Numbered from the stretch's first letter, positions 27,914 through 36,557 are shown. The stretch is 64,000 nucleotides of DNA from JAAYCI01 sp031551695 (GCA_031551695.1 JAVBNG010000006.1:6478-70477), one strand, 5' to 3'. Numbers and translations are program-made. The notes: a model not told the origin generated them from the letters alone.

Positions 27914-28284
27914 GGGGATGTAAAGGTTTCGACAGGGGGCGTGAAACAGGAGCAGCGGGTAGTGGTGCGGCCACACTTTAAACGCCGCAAAACAATAATT
28001 AACGACAACATTGTTCGTTTCAACAGCAACGCTCGCGTTGCTGTCGCGGCCTAATAACGGCCGCCGTCCGCCCGTTGCCACCTTAGCGACGGATACGGGC
28101 GTCATTTAACTAGGTGAACGTGAGCGCCCCTAAGCTTTGCAGGGCGCCATGAACTGATGAAGCTACCGACGCGGCGGCCCGTTTGCCGGCCTGCCGCCGG
28201 GGGAACCTTGTAGGCAAGCTGCACCCGGAGATACTGCTGCGGATTGTTTTCTGGACACGGGTTCGATTCCCGTCATCTCCACCA
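27914..28284 (+). ncRNA. ssrA: Transfer-messenger RNA (tmRNA)
   Basis: The 5' end GGGGATGTAAAGGTTTCGAC and the 3' end GGTTCGATTCCCGTCATCTCCACCA form the tRNA-like domain. The tag frame reads NDNIVRFNSNARVAVAA and ends in TAATAA (28001-28057). The hydrophobic VAVAA end fits ClpXP recognition. The codon before the conserved AAC GAC AAC is ATT. About 371 nt. Confidence 0.95.
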
Positions 28285-28293
28285 TGAATAAAT

Positions 28294-28326
28294 GCTGTCA
28301 ATTCGTTTAAAATTGACGGCGTTTTT
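28294..28326 (+). terminator. Terminator after tmRNA
   Basis: GCTGTCAATT pairs with AATTGACGGC around a 7-base loop, followed by GTTTTTCT. Confidence 0.8.
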
Positions 28327-28413
28327 CTATTATTTACCCCACTTTGTACCGGCCGTGGTATAATAAAAAAAGTTGCGTTGGTTTTTTTATGCCGGTGTAC
28401 AGGAGGCTATGCG

Positions 28414-29484
28414 ATGAAACGTCTGAACCAATCCTTACGTAAGACCCTTGGCGCGCGGGAGTGGCGGTTGCTTGTGGTGGTGGTGGCCATAACGTTTGTA
28501 CTGGCCTGCATCAACGCATACTACTTTTATGTGCTGAAGCTGCGCACGGCGCTGTTTTGGAACCTGGGGCTCGCCATGCTTCCCATGGTATTTGCTGTGC
28601 CGTTGGTGTATACGGTAAAGCGCGGTGGCCTGCAGTGGCTTGCGGTTTTAATGGGCTTTTTGTGGCTGGTATTTTTCCCAAACGCTCCCTATATGCTTAC
28701 AGACCTTGTCCATTTGGACCTGTATACCCACTTTGACGCCACCGGCGCGGCCAGCCAGTCCGTGCTGCCTTGGCTGGGGCTTGTACACATCGAACTGGGC
28801 GTGTTTCTGGGTTGCCTGTATGGCCTGCTTTCGCTTTACATGCTGCAAAGCCTTGTGGCAAAAAGGTTTGGCAAGTTGGTTGGCTGGGTGTTCAGTGGGT
28901 TTGTATGCGCTTTAAGCGGTGTCGCCATTTATATCGGCCGCTTTTTGCGGCTCAATACGTGGGACATTGCAACCCGCCCCCTTGGCTTGTTAAAAGAAAT
29001 TTTTGGCGTGCTGGGGCGGGGAATGGTTAAACTGTCCATCTTGTTTGCGTTTTTAACATTGGTGGTATACATCCTGTTTTATGCCACGTTTTCCGCAGCA
29101 AAAAATAAGGAGGCCGATGAGGAAATGGAATTTGACCCTTCCAAACTGGCCTATTGCGGCCTGTATTGCCCGCAGTGTTCTTTTTTAGTGGCGTGCGAAA
29201 CACGGAACATGAGGCATGTGGCGAACATGCCCGAAAAGTATGCCCGTTTCAGGGACATGCGCTTTGAGGAGCTTGCCTGCGGCGGCTGCAAAGGTGCAAA
29301 CAACTGCGGCCCCTGCGGCATCAAGGATTGCGCGGAGCAAAAGAGCGTGGCGCACTGTGCCGCGTGCGGGCGCTTCCCGTGCGAAACGCTGCTTGCCTTT
29401 GCCGCCGACGGCGTACCGCACCACGCCGCGGCGCTGGAAAACCTGAAAACGATCCGGGCCGTGGGGGGAAACGGCGTGGTTTGA
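28414..29484 (+). CDS. DUF1361 membrane protein fused to a DUF3795 cysteine-rich domain
   Basis: The 356-residue protein starts at ATG 28414, 8 bases after AGGAGG. Residues 1-230 are a DUF1361 integral membrane domain with about seven hydrophobic helices and a motif FFPNAPYMLTDL in the loop. Residues 238-356 are a cysteine-rich domain (AYCGLYCPQCSF..., CGGCKGANNCGPCGIKDC, CAACGRFPC) that resembles stand-alone DUF3795 proteins, probably metal binding. Function of both is unknown. Between them an internal AAGGAGG (29107-29113) precedes in-frame ATG 29125, so the second domain may also be made separately (119 residues). I see no frameshift or stop between the halves. Confidence 0.75.
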   Translation: MKRLNQSLRKTLGAREWRLLVVVVAITFVLACINAYYFYVLKLRTALFWNLGLAMLPMVFAVPLVYTVKRGGLQWLAVLMGFLWLVFFPNAPYMLTDLVHLDLYTHFDATGAASQSVLPWLGLVHIELGVFLGCLYGLLSLYMLQSLVAKRFGKLVGWVFSGFVCALSGVAIYIGRFLRLNTWDIATRPLGLLKEIFGVLGRGMVKLSILFAFLTLVVYILFYATFSAAKNKEADEEMEFDPSKLAYCGLYCPQCSFLVACETRNMRHVANMPEKYARFRDMRFEELACGGCKGANNCGPCGIKDCAEQKSVAHCAACGRFPCETLLAFAADGVPHHAAALENLKTIRAVGGNGVV

Positions 29485-29654
29485 GGGCTTCCAGGCCGGC
29501 CTGCAATGTGAATGCGGCGCGCGCAAATTCTGGTATTGCGGCTGTGCGGCGCATGACAAGACACAGACATTGTGCAAAACGGAGAAATTTCACATTTATG
29601 TGTAAAACCCCATCTGTGTTGCGTTTGGCAAAGTGGCAAAGGCGGGCGTCGGCC

Positions 29655-29683
29655 TTGAAAGAAAGACAGGAAGATGTTATAAT
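29655..29683 (+). promoter_or_regulatory. Promoter of the Nif11-like gene
   Basis: TTGAAA, a 17-base spacer and a perfect TATAAT, 48 bases before the start codon. The 170 bases before it (29485-29654) show nothing I can name. Confidence 0.75.
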
Positions 29684-29730
29684 TTTATCATCGGCATTGC
29701 CGGAATAAACAGATTGATGGAGGAGTTACC

Positions 29731-29928
29731 ATGTCTGACATTCTTGGGATTCTGAAAAAACTTTCGAGCGACCCGGGCCTGCTTGACCAGTTGAAATCCA
29801 CCAAAACCCCGGAGGATATCGTTGCGCTGGCAAAGGCAAACGGCGTGGATGTCTCCCTTGACGACGTGAAAAAAGCGCTGAGCGAAAAAGAGAAGTACAA
29901 GGGCCTGCTTGACCATTTGATGAAATAA
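29731..29928 (+). CDS. Small Nif11-like domain protein
   Basis: A 65-residue protein (ILKKLSSDPGLLDQLKSTKT, then DIVALAKANGVDVSLDDVKKAL) with the helix pattern of the Nif11 domain. Nif11 domains occur as RiPP leader peptides and as stand-alone small proteins. There is no Gly-Gly cleavage site and no Cys/Ser/Thr-rich core, and no modification enzyme is adjacent, so a precursor role is unlikely. It has a strong promoter, GGAGGAG ribosome binding site and its own terminator, so it is probably a highly expressed single-gene unit. Confidence 0.7.
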   Translation: MSDILGILKKLSSDPGLLDQLKSTKTPEDIVALAKANGVDVSLDDVKKALSEKEKYKGLLDHLMK

Positions 29929-29940
29929 GCTGCACGCACT

Positions 29941-29969
29941 TGCCCGGGCCACCGGCCCGGGCATTTTTG
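29941..29969 (+). terminator. Terminator of the Nif11-like gene
   Basis: TGCCCGGGCC and GGCCCGGGCA form a perfect 10-bp stem with a 3-base loop, followed by TTTTT. Confidence 0.9.
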
Positions 29970-30101
29970 CGCCTGTGAGGGGGCGAATGTTCGGGTATCG
30001 GCAACATCTTGTTTACACATACTCCAAAAATTCGCGCGGGTGGCCATGGTAGGATGGTGGTGATAATTGCGCTATTTTTTTACCAAACGGAGGTAACCAC
30101 C

Positions 30102-30560
30102 ATGAACAGCAATGAAAGCCTGATTGTGATGATTTTTAAAGATGCTGCCGATGCCGCACGGGCGGAGAGCAGCCTTGGCGTGATGAACGAGAAGAACGAG
30201 ATTGCCCTTGGCAACGTGGTAATGCTGCGGGCAAAGGAAAACGGCGAGTTTGAGCGTGTGAAACGGGAGCTGAACGGCGAGGGGATGTCCACGCTGGTGG
30301 GTATGGGCATTGGAGGCCTGGCCACGCTGTTCGCAGGGCCCATGCTGTTTTTCATCGGGATGCTTACCGGTACTGCCGTGGGGGCGGGCGTGGGGTATAA
30401 CGCGAAAAAAATCAGCAAATCCTTTGTGGAAGACGTGAAAAAAGAAATGAAGCCGGGGGATATGGCCGTGATTGCAAACTGCAGGGAATTGAAGTCCGGC
30501 ATTTTGATGGAAAACATGCAAAACTACGAAAATGCCAAATTTTACTGTACGGGCTGCTGA
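30102..30560 (+). CDS. DUF1269 family protein
   Basis: A 152-residue protein: an alpha/beta N-terminal part (SLIVMIFKDAADAARAESSL), a glycine-rich hydrophobic hairpin (GIGGLATLFAGPMLFFIGMLTGTAVGAGVGY, about 68-98) that may insert into or lie on the membrane, and a soluble C-terminus ending in Cys-Thr-Gly-Cys. Function unknown. ATG 30102 follows CGGAGGT; the frame upstream has no ribosome binding site. Confidence 0.8.
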   Translation: MNSNESLIVMIFKDAADAARAESSLGVMNEKNEIALGNVVMLRAKENGEFERVKRELNGEGMSTLVGMGIGGLATLFAGPMLFFIGMLTGTAVGAGVGYNAKKISKSFVEDVKKEMKPGDMAVIANCRELKSGILMENMQNYENAKFYCTGC

Positions 30561-30593
30561 AACCTCTTACAGCTTGTTCCCTAATGTAAGTAA

Positions 30594-30633
30594 CGGCAAT
30601 ACGGGGCGCTCGTCTGAGCGCCCCGTATTGCCG
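30594..30633. terminator. Long hairpin between convergent genes
   Basis: Two perfect 18-base arms (CGGCAATACGGGGCGCTC and its complement) flank a 4-base loop. There is no T-run, but the 18-bp stem between two convergent genes should stop or process transcripts from both sides. Confidence 0.7.
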
Positions 30634-30649
30634 CGTATTGTATCGTCAT

Positions 30650-32164
30650 TTACTCGTGGCGGATGGCCTCGAGGGAAGATATTTTTACAGCTTTATTTGC
30701 CGGGGCGATGCCGGACAAAATACCCACGCAGGTGGCGAATAGCAAAGCCAGAACAACCAGCCACAGAGGAATCACGGAGAGTTTGGTATCCGGCATTGCG
30801 GAGGTAAGGCCCCCAAGGCCGAACATGGACGCTACGTCGATGCCGCCTTCAATGCCAAGAAGGGCCAGCAGTTTCGGCAGATTGTTCAGCAAAAAGCCCA
30901 AAATGACGCTGACCGCCACGCCAATGATACCGCCCACGAAGCCGATGGCGCCGGATTCGATCAAAAACATAGTGCGGATATTTTTGAGCCGGCAGCCCAG
31001 CACCTTCATGACGCCAATTTCTTTGGTGCGCTCGTAAATGGCCATGGTCATGGTGTTCATGATGTTCAGCGCTGCAACGAACAGGCTGACCGCCGCAAGG
31101 CCGCCCAGCATCATCTGCGTTTGGGCCACCTGGCCCTGCAGCGTTTTGCGTTCCTCGCTCATGGAATACAGTTGGTAGCCGTACTCCTGGATGGCCTGTT
31201 CAATGTCCGGCATATTGTCCACGTTATCGGCTTTTACATACACCTGGTCGTAGCCGCCAACCTGCGTGGTATTGTCTCCGCCGCCGCCATAGTACATGCC
31301 GCCGCGGCTGCTGGAAGGCGTTTCGCCGGTGGTTTTGTAATAGTCCTTTTCCAGGGTGTTCATCACGTCCAGCGGGACGATGACGCTGTACATCAGCTCC
31401 CAGTCACTGGTGTCGGCGTGCAGCATGCCAACCACCTGCACCTTATAGTCCTTGTATTTGGCCTCGTTGGTGTCTTCGTCATTGCCCACCTGCATGCGGT
31501 AGATGAGCGGGGTGTTCATCAGGTCGATAAATCCTTCCTCCGGGTTCAGCAGTTTGCCGTCCTCGTCATACTTCGGCAAATTAAGAGGAGCGCCTGCACC
31601 GTAATCTTCACCGTCGGAGTAGATAGGAAAGTTCATTCGGTCGGGGTTTTGTTGGCTTTTGCTCGTATCCTCAAGGTTGAACCAGCTGTAATCGCTTATC
31701 AAAACAGGGATGGTGTCGCTGGGGTAGCGCACATTGAGGGGGAAATAGGTGCCTGCTATCAGCTCGTAGCCCATGGGTTCCACGGCGTCCGGGTCCATGC
31801 CGATCAAACTGGCGTTCATTTGGTAGCGGTCGTTCATGCCGGCAGCGAACTGGCCGTATACCACGTTCGAGTTTTTGGTGGGGGTAGCGGCCACCACGTG
31901 AGGAATATTGTGGAAATTGGCCACCATGCTGTCGTCAAGGTCCGGCGTGCCCTGCTGGGCGCCGTAGCTCATCACTTCAATTTTGGTAAGGTCGCCCCAG
32001 TTTGCCAGCATGGTCTCGATGGCGTTGCGCACGGCAAGACCCAGCGACACCATGACGATGATGGCACAAACACCCACCACCACGCCGATGATGGTGAGGG
32101 CCGTGCGGCCAAGGCGGCGGCGCAGGTTGTCGGTGGAATAGCGGAACAAGTCGCCCACTTTCAT
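30650..32164 (-). CDS. ABC transporter permease, MacB/FtsX type
   Basis: A 504-residue permease with an N-terminal helix (TALTIIGVVVGVCAIIVMVSL), a large extracytoplasmic MacB-PCD domain (about 50-340) and three C-terminal helices with the MacB-like motif RTKEIGVMKVLGCR. This mechanotransmission class exports or extracts lipoproteins, peptides or antibiotics, or signals. ATG 32164 follows GGAGGACC. It is last in a unit of ATPase, surface protein and permease. Confidence 0.9.
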   Translation of the reverse strand: MKVGDLFRYSTDNLRRRLGRTALTIIGVVVGVCAIIVMVSLGLAVRNAIETMLANWGDLTKIEVMSYGAQQGTPDLDDSMVANFHNIPHVVAATPTKNSNVVYGQFAAGMNDRYQMNASLIGMDPDAVEPMGYELIAGTYFPLNVRYPSDTIPVLISDYSWFNLEDTSKSQQNPDRMNFPIYSDGEDYGAGAPLNLPKYDEDGKLLNPEEGFIDLMNTPLIYRMQVGNDEDTNEAKYKDYKVQVVGMLHADTSDWELMYSVIVPLDVMNTLEKDYYKTTGETPSSSRGGMYYGGGGDNTTQVGGYDQVYVKADNVDNMPDIEQAIQEYGYQLYSMSEERKTLQGQVAQTQMMLGGLAAVSLFVAALNIMNTMTMAIYERTKEIGVMKVLGCRLKNIRTMFLIESGAIGFVGGIIGVAVSVILGFLLNNLPKLLALLGIEGGIDVASMFGLGGLTSAMPDTKLSVIPLWLVVLALLFATCVGILSGIAPANKAVKISSLEAIRHE

Positions 32165-32233
32165 GCAAAGGTCCTCCAGGAAATGGGAATGCGTGCCTTG
32201 CGGCGCGGTGTGCGTGCGGCAAGGCAAAAAAGG

Positions 32234-33721
32234 TTATTCTTCTTCTTCGTCGTAATCATCGTCAAGCGCCGCGTCTTTTTTCTTTTTGCGGCGCTTTGCC
32301 AGTACCACAACCGTCACGGCGCCGGCGGCAACCGCGGCCGTGCCCACGCCCACCCATACAAGGGGAGAAATGCCGGTCGGCTCTTCGGGTAATTCGTCGA
32401 CGGGCAAGGGCTCTTCGGTGCCGCCGCCACCTTCGGAAACAGTGACGACAAAATCACTGGTGAGGCTTTTCCCTTCGCCAAGAGAGTTTTCATACCCCAC
32501 CACAAGGGTGGCGTTGTATTCGCCCGGCGTGTTGGACATAACTACAAAATCGGCGCTGCTTTGCGAGTTTCCTTTGATAGAGCCAAGGTAAACCTCGCCG
32601 TCTGCGAAGTACAGGTCGCCGCCGGTTACGGAAAGGGTGACGTTATACACGTCACCAATGCCTTTGTTGATAAGAGTGACGGAGGCGTAGCCCATGTCTT
32701 GGGTGCCGGCGGTGATGAAGTCCGGGATGCTTTTGGAGAGGATCTCGAATCGTTCCGGCTGGTACACCGGAACGGTGAGTTCCGTCTGGTCGCTCACCTT
32801 TTCGCCGCTTTGGGAATCCACGCCGTTTAGCGTGAGGGTGAGGGTGTAACTGCCTTCCTCGGCCACGGCGCTGGCCATCAGGTCAAACACGGCGTTAAAG
32901 GTGGTGTTTGGGGCCACGGTGCCGACATACACTGTGCTTGTGCCGGTGGTGAAGGTGATCTCCTTCGGCAGGGCCAGCGTGGCCGTGACATTTTCAACCG
33001 CATAGCTGCCATTGGTGGTCATTGCCTCGATGGCAAGCTTGAACGGCGCGCCGGCTGCAAGGGTGCCCGTACCATAGCTGGCGCTTTTCACCACAAAGTT
33101 TGTGCCGCGCGTGATGGTAGAGTCGCTGCCGGAATCGGAGGAATCCGGCGCCACATACTCCACCACTTTGTTCAGGGTCAGGCTCACGGTGCCGTAGGGC
33201 ACGGCGTCCAGCCCTTTGTAGTAGATGTCGCATTCCAGGCCATTGCCGGTGCCGGTGTAAGAGAGATGGTAAGTCACGGTGTAGTCTACCCGGTCCGATT
33301 TGATTTTAAAATTGGAAATTGGCGGAGAATCGGTGACAACACCGTCTGCACCTGCGGCAATAAAAAATGAAGAGGAATTGAGCCGTATTTGAGGGTCCCG
33401 TGATTTTTTGTTCAACGCGTCAACCACTTCGCTGCGTTTATCCGAAATGTGCAGCACCAGCGTGAAACGGGTGTCCATGTGGATTTTCTGGTCGCCGGAA
33501 GCGATATCATTCAACTCATAGCCGGTAACTTCCAGCCCGCCGGAAGAGACGTCCGAGGGGTCATCGCTGTCGTCGCTGCCGGAGGAGCCGGAGGAACTGG
33601 CGGCTGCCGTAACCGCCGCGTCCTCTGTGCCTTCCGCCCGCACTGTCAGCGGTACGATCACCGACGCCATCAGTGACAGTAAAATAAGTGCCGCTCCCAT
33701 AATTGCGATTACCTTTTTCAT
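32234..33721 (-). CDS. Secreted membrane-anchored COG1361-like protein (ABC partner)
   Basis: A 495-residue surface protein with a signal peptide (KKVIAIMGAALILLSLMASVIVP), a Ser/Asp-rich linker, repeated beta-sandwich domains of the CARDB/COG1361 type (FVVKSASYGTGTLAAGAPFKL... and LSKSIPDFITAGTQDMGYAS...), a C-terminal transmembrane helix (GISPLVWVGVGTAAVAAGAVTVVVLA) and a basic-then-acidic tail. It lies between the ATPase and the permease, a position taken by the MacA adaptor in Gram-negatives, so an adaptor or substrate-binding role is my inference. ATG 33721 follows AGAGAGGCA. Confidence 0.8.
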   Translation of the reverse strand: MKKVIAIMGAALILLSLMASVIVPLTVRAEGTEDAAVTAAASSSGSSGSDDSDDPSDVSSGGLEVTGYELNDIASGDQKIHMDTRFTLVLHISDKRSEVVDALNKKSRDPQIRLNSSSFFIAAGADGVVTDSPPISNFKIKSDRVDYTVTYHLSYTGTGNGLECDIYYKGLDAVPYGTVSLTLNKVVEYVAPDSSDSGSDSTITRGTNFVVKSASYGTGTLAAGAPFKLAIEAMTTNGSYAVENVTATLALPKEITFTTGTSTVYVGTVAPNTTFNAVFDLMASAVAEEGSYTLTLTLNGVDSQSGEKVSDQTELTVPVYQPERFEILSKSIPDFITAGTQDMGYASVTLINKGIGDVYNVTLSVTGGDLYFADGEVYLGSIKGNSQSSADFVVMSNTPGEYNATLVVGYENSLGEGKSLTSDFVVTVSEGGGGTEEPLPVDELPEEPTGISPLVWVGVGTAAVAAGAVTVVVLAKRRKKKKDAALDDDYDEEEE

Positions 33722-33764
33722 CCAATGCCTCTCTCTGTGTTTGTTTGCTTGCGCCCGTGCCGTG

Positions 33765-34562
33765 CTATGCCTGTTTGGCCGGTTTGATTGGGGACGAAGT
33801 GTCCGGCTCGTCCGGCGTTTCGTCGCCTTCGATGCCCGCGAACAGCGCCGCCCGGTTTTTCGCCTTTTCTTCGTCTGTAAACACCACGTTGCTGACGATT
33901 TTTCCGTCGGCCAGTGTAACAATGCGGTCTCCCACGGTGGAAAGTTCCCGTTCGTGGGTCACCATTACAATGGTAACGCCGTCGTTCACGCTGCGCTCCA
34001 GCATGGTGCGCAGCACCTGGTGGGAGGTTTTGCTGTCCAGGTTGCCGGTGGGCTCGTCGGCAAAAATGACCTTCGGTTTTGCCACAAACGCCCGGGCAAT
34101 GCCAACGCGCTGCTGCTGGCCGCCGCTCATTTCGGTGGGGCGGTGGTTTGCGCGCTTTGCCAGGCCCATGCGTTTTAGCTCGGCCTTTGCGCGCTTCAGG
34201 CGCTTCGTTCTGGGCATTCCCATGAACATCAGCGGCAGGGCCACGTTTTCAGCCGCCGTAAGCTGGGCCAGCAGGTTGTAGCTTTGGAATATGAAGCCCA
34301 GGTTTTGCTGGCGAAACAGGCTGAGCTGGTTTTCGTCCATAGCGGTTACTTTTTTGCCGTTGATGGCAACCAAACCTTTTGTGGGCTTTTCCAGGCCCGC
34401 CAGCATGTTCAGCAGCGTGGATTTACCGCTGCCGGACGCGCCCACGATGCAGCAGATTTCGCCGGGTTCGATCTCAAGGTCCAGCCCGGCAAGGGCCACT
34501 ACCTTTTCATCACCCACATGGTATACTTTTTTCAGGCTTTCTACACGGATCATGGGGGCCAT
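33765..34562 (-). CDS. ABC transporter ATP-binding protein, MacB/LolD type
   Basis: The 265-residue ATPase has Walker A GASGSGKST, the Q-loop FIFQSYNLL, signature MSGGQQQR, Walker B VIFADEPTGNLDS and the H-loop MVTHE. A variable acidic C-terminal tail follows. It powers the downstream FtsX-type permease. ATG 34562 is 6-7 bases after TGGAGA; the ATG inside that site and the longer frame are less likely. It lies 28 bases after nadE. Confidence 0.92.
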   Translation of the reverse strand: MAPMIRVESLKKVYHVGDEKVVALAGLDLEIEPGEICCIVGASGSGKSTLLNMLAGLEKPTKGLVAINGKKVTAMDENQLSLFRQQNLGFIFQSYNLLAQLTAAENVALPLMFMGMPRTKRLKRAKAELKRMGLAKRANHRPTEMSGGQQQRVGIARAFVAKPKVIFADEPTGNLDSKTSHQVLRTMLERSVNDGVTIVMVTHERELSTVGDRIVTLADGKIVSNVVFTDEEKAKNRAALFAGIEGDETPDEPDTSSPIKPAKQA

Positions 34563-34590
34563 TGGCATTCTCCATTCTTGCCGGTCGGTT

Positions 34591-36507
34591 TCATTCAGCC
34601 TGGCCTGCCTGCAAGGCTTCGATTTCCCGCAGCCAGATATCCGCGGCGGCGTCACCGGGCATTTGCCAGCCGCCCCGAGGCGATAGCGTTACACTGCCCA
34701 CCATGGGGCCGTCCGCCGCGCAGCTGCGCTTGAACTGCTGGCTTACAAACCGCACGAAAAACAGTTTCATCCATTTTAAAACCGTTTGTTCGTCGTATTT
34801 GTCTTTGAAAGCCGCCAGGGCAAGCCGCAAAATCTTGCCCGGCGCAAAGCCCCAGCGCACGGTGTAATACAGGAAGAAATCGTGCAATTCGTACGGCCCC
34901 ACAATGTCTTCCGTCTTTTGCAGCATTTCGCCGCCGCTTGCGGGCAACAGCTCCGGGGAGATGGGGGTGTCGCAAATATCGCACAAAGGCGCGTTTAACG
35001 CCGGCCATTTTTTTGCCTCGTGGCGAAGAAGGTGGGGGATCAGCGTTTTCGGCACGCCCGCATTCACGGCGTACATGCTCAAATGGTCGCCACCGTAGGT
35101 GCACCAGCCGAGGGCGAGTTCCGATAAATCGCCCGTGCCCACCACAAGGCCGCCCAGTTGGTTCGCAATGTCCATCAGCACCATAGTGCGCATGCGCGCC
35201 TGGGCGTTTTCAAACACAACGGCGGTGTCGGCCTCGTCGTGGCCGATATCCTTGAAATGCTGACGTACGCTGCCGGAGATATCCACGGCTTGGAATGTGG
35301 CGCCCACGGCTTCACAAAGCATCTGCGCGTTCGACTTGGTGCGCTCGGTGGTGCCAAAGCACGGCATGGTGACAGCCATGATGTCCGACATCGGCCGCTC
35401 CAGCAGCTGCAGGGCTCGGGCACACACCACAAGGGCGAGGGAGGAATCCAGCCCGCCGGAAATGCCCAGCACCAGCTTTTTCACGCCGGTGTGCGCCACG
35501 CGCTTTTGCAGGGCGTGGCTTTGGGTGGCAAGCACGCTTTCGCAGCGCGCGGCAAGCTCCGCTTCGCCGCGGGGCACAAAGGGCGTGGGGGAAATATCCC
35601 GCGTGAGGGGCGCCTTGCCGGAAGAAGCCGGGGCCAGCAGGTGGTAGGAAAAAATAAGGTAGCCGGTGAGGTCCGCCGCAGGGCCGCCGAAATGCTGGCG
35701 TTCGTGGAAAATGCGGCCGGTGTCGATGTCTGTGACGGCCATTATATTTTCAAAAGGGGCGCTTTCGGTAAGGATGTGGCCATTTTCGGCAAGAATATGG
35801 TGGCCGGAGCACACAAAATCTGTGGTGGATTCCCCGCTGCCGGCCGCCGCGCGCAGGTAAGCACAGTGGCAGGCGCCGCTTATGTACTTTGCGGCCGTGT
35901 GGCGCGCCTCGGGCATGCCAATGGCCTCAACATCTGCCGTGATGTGCACGATGAGCGCCGCGCCGGCTGTTGTGTGGCGCATGGCGGGCGAAACGGGCGC
36001 GAACGGGAACCCACCAATCTCCACGCCAAAGGTAAAGTCCGGGTGATCGTCGCAGCAAAACAGCAGCTTGCCGCCAAAGGGCACACCGGAAAGGATTTCG
36101 CCCCCCAGCTCACGGGTGCTGCCAAAATAAGGCGCAAACAGGCCGGATGTGCTGCCTGCACTTTGCGGAACAATGCCCAGCACGTTGCCACCGTGAATGA
36201 CGGCGGCACAGTTGTAAAGGTTTCCCTCAAACACAAAGGGCAGGCCTACCACCAGCACGATGTCGAGGGCGGCGGTCTCTGCGCAAATGGAACACAAAGA
36301 GGCGAGGGCCGCCTGCTGCAGGGTGCGGTTCAAGAACAAATCGCCGCAGGTGCTGCCGGTGACGGAAAGCTCCGGCAGGGCCAGCAAATGCACGCTTTCT
36401 GTGGAAGCGCGCCACGCCAGTTTCACAATTTCGCCCGCGTTGTGTGCGCAGTCCCCCACGCGAATGTCCGGTGCGGCGGCGGCTACCTTGAACAGCCCGT
36501 CTTTCAT
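34591..36507 (-). CDS. nadE: NAD synthetase, two-domain form with a degenerate glutaminase site
   Basis: Makes NAD from deamido-NAD and ATP. The 638-residue length and layout match glutamine-dependent NadE: a nitrilase-like amidase domain (1-290) and a synthetase domain (about 330-638) with the intact pyrophosphate loop LGISGGLDSSLAL and GTGDLSELALGWCTYGGDH. In the amidase domain the catalytic Glu is present (LPELS, E46), but the Lys and Cys are not. The region that reads VPKSYLP in relatives is VPQSAGS (Q115), and VEICED is VEIGGF (G165). It therefore probably uses free ammonia or a partner. ATG 36507 follows GGAGGAT; the longer frame lacks a ribosome binding site. Confidence 0.93.
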   Translation of the reverse strand: MKDGLFKVAAAAPDIRVGDCAHNAGEIVKLAWRASTESVHLLALPELSVTGSTCGDLFLNRTLQQAALASLCSICAETAALDIVLVVGLPFVFEGNLYNCAAVIHGGNVLGIVPQSAGSTSGLFAPYFGSTRELGGEILSGVPFGGKLLFCCDDHPDFTFGVEIGGFPFAPVSPAMRHTTAGAALIVHITADVEAIGMPEARHTAAKYISGACHCAYLRAAAGSGESTTDFVCSGHHILAENGHILTESAPFENIMAVTDIDTGRIFHERQHFGGPAADLTGYLIFSYHLLAPASSGKAPLTRDISPTPFVPRGEAELAARCESVLATQSHALQKRVAHTGVKKLVLGISGGLDSSLALVVCARALQLLERPMSDIMAVTMPCFGTTERTKSNAQMLCEAVGATFQAVDISGSVRQHFKDIGHDEADTAVVFENAQARMRTMVLMDIANQLGGLVVGTGDLSELALGWCTYGGDHLSMYAVNAGVPKTLIPHLLRHEAKKWPALNAPLCDICDTPISPELLPASGGEMLQKTEDIVGPYELHDFFLYYTVRWGFAPGKILRLALAAFKDKYDEQTVLKWMKLFFVRFVSQQFKRSCAADGPMVGSVTLSPRGGWQMPGDAAADIWLREIEALQAGQAE

Positions 36508-36557
36508 AGTATCCTCCACATGTGTAGAAATTGTATCGGGAACGCCAGTACGAGGAT

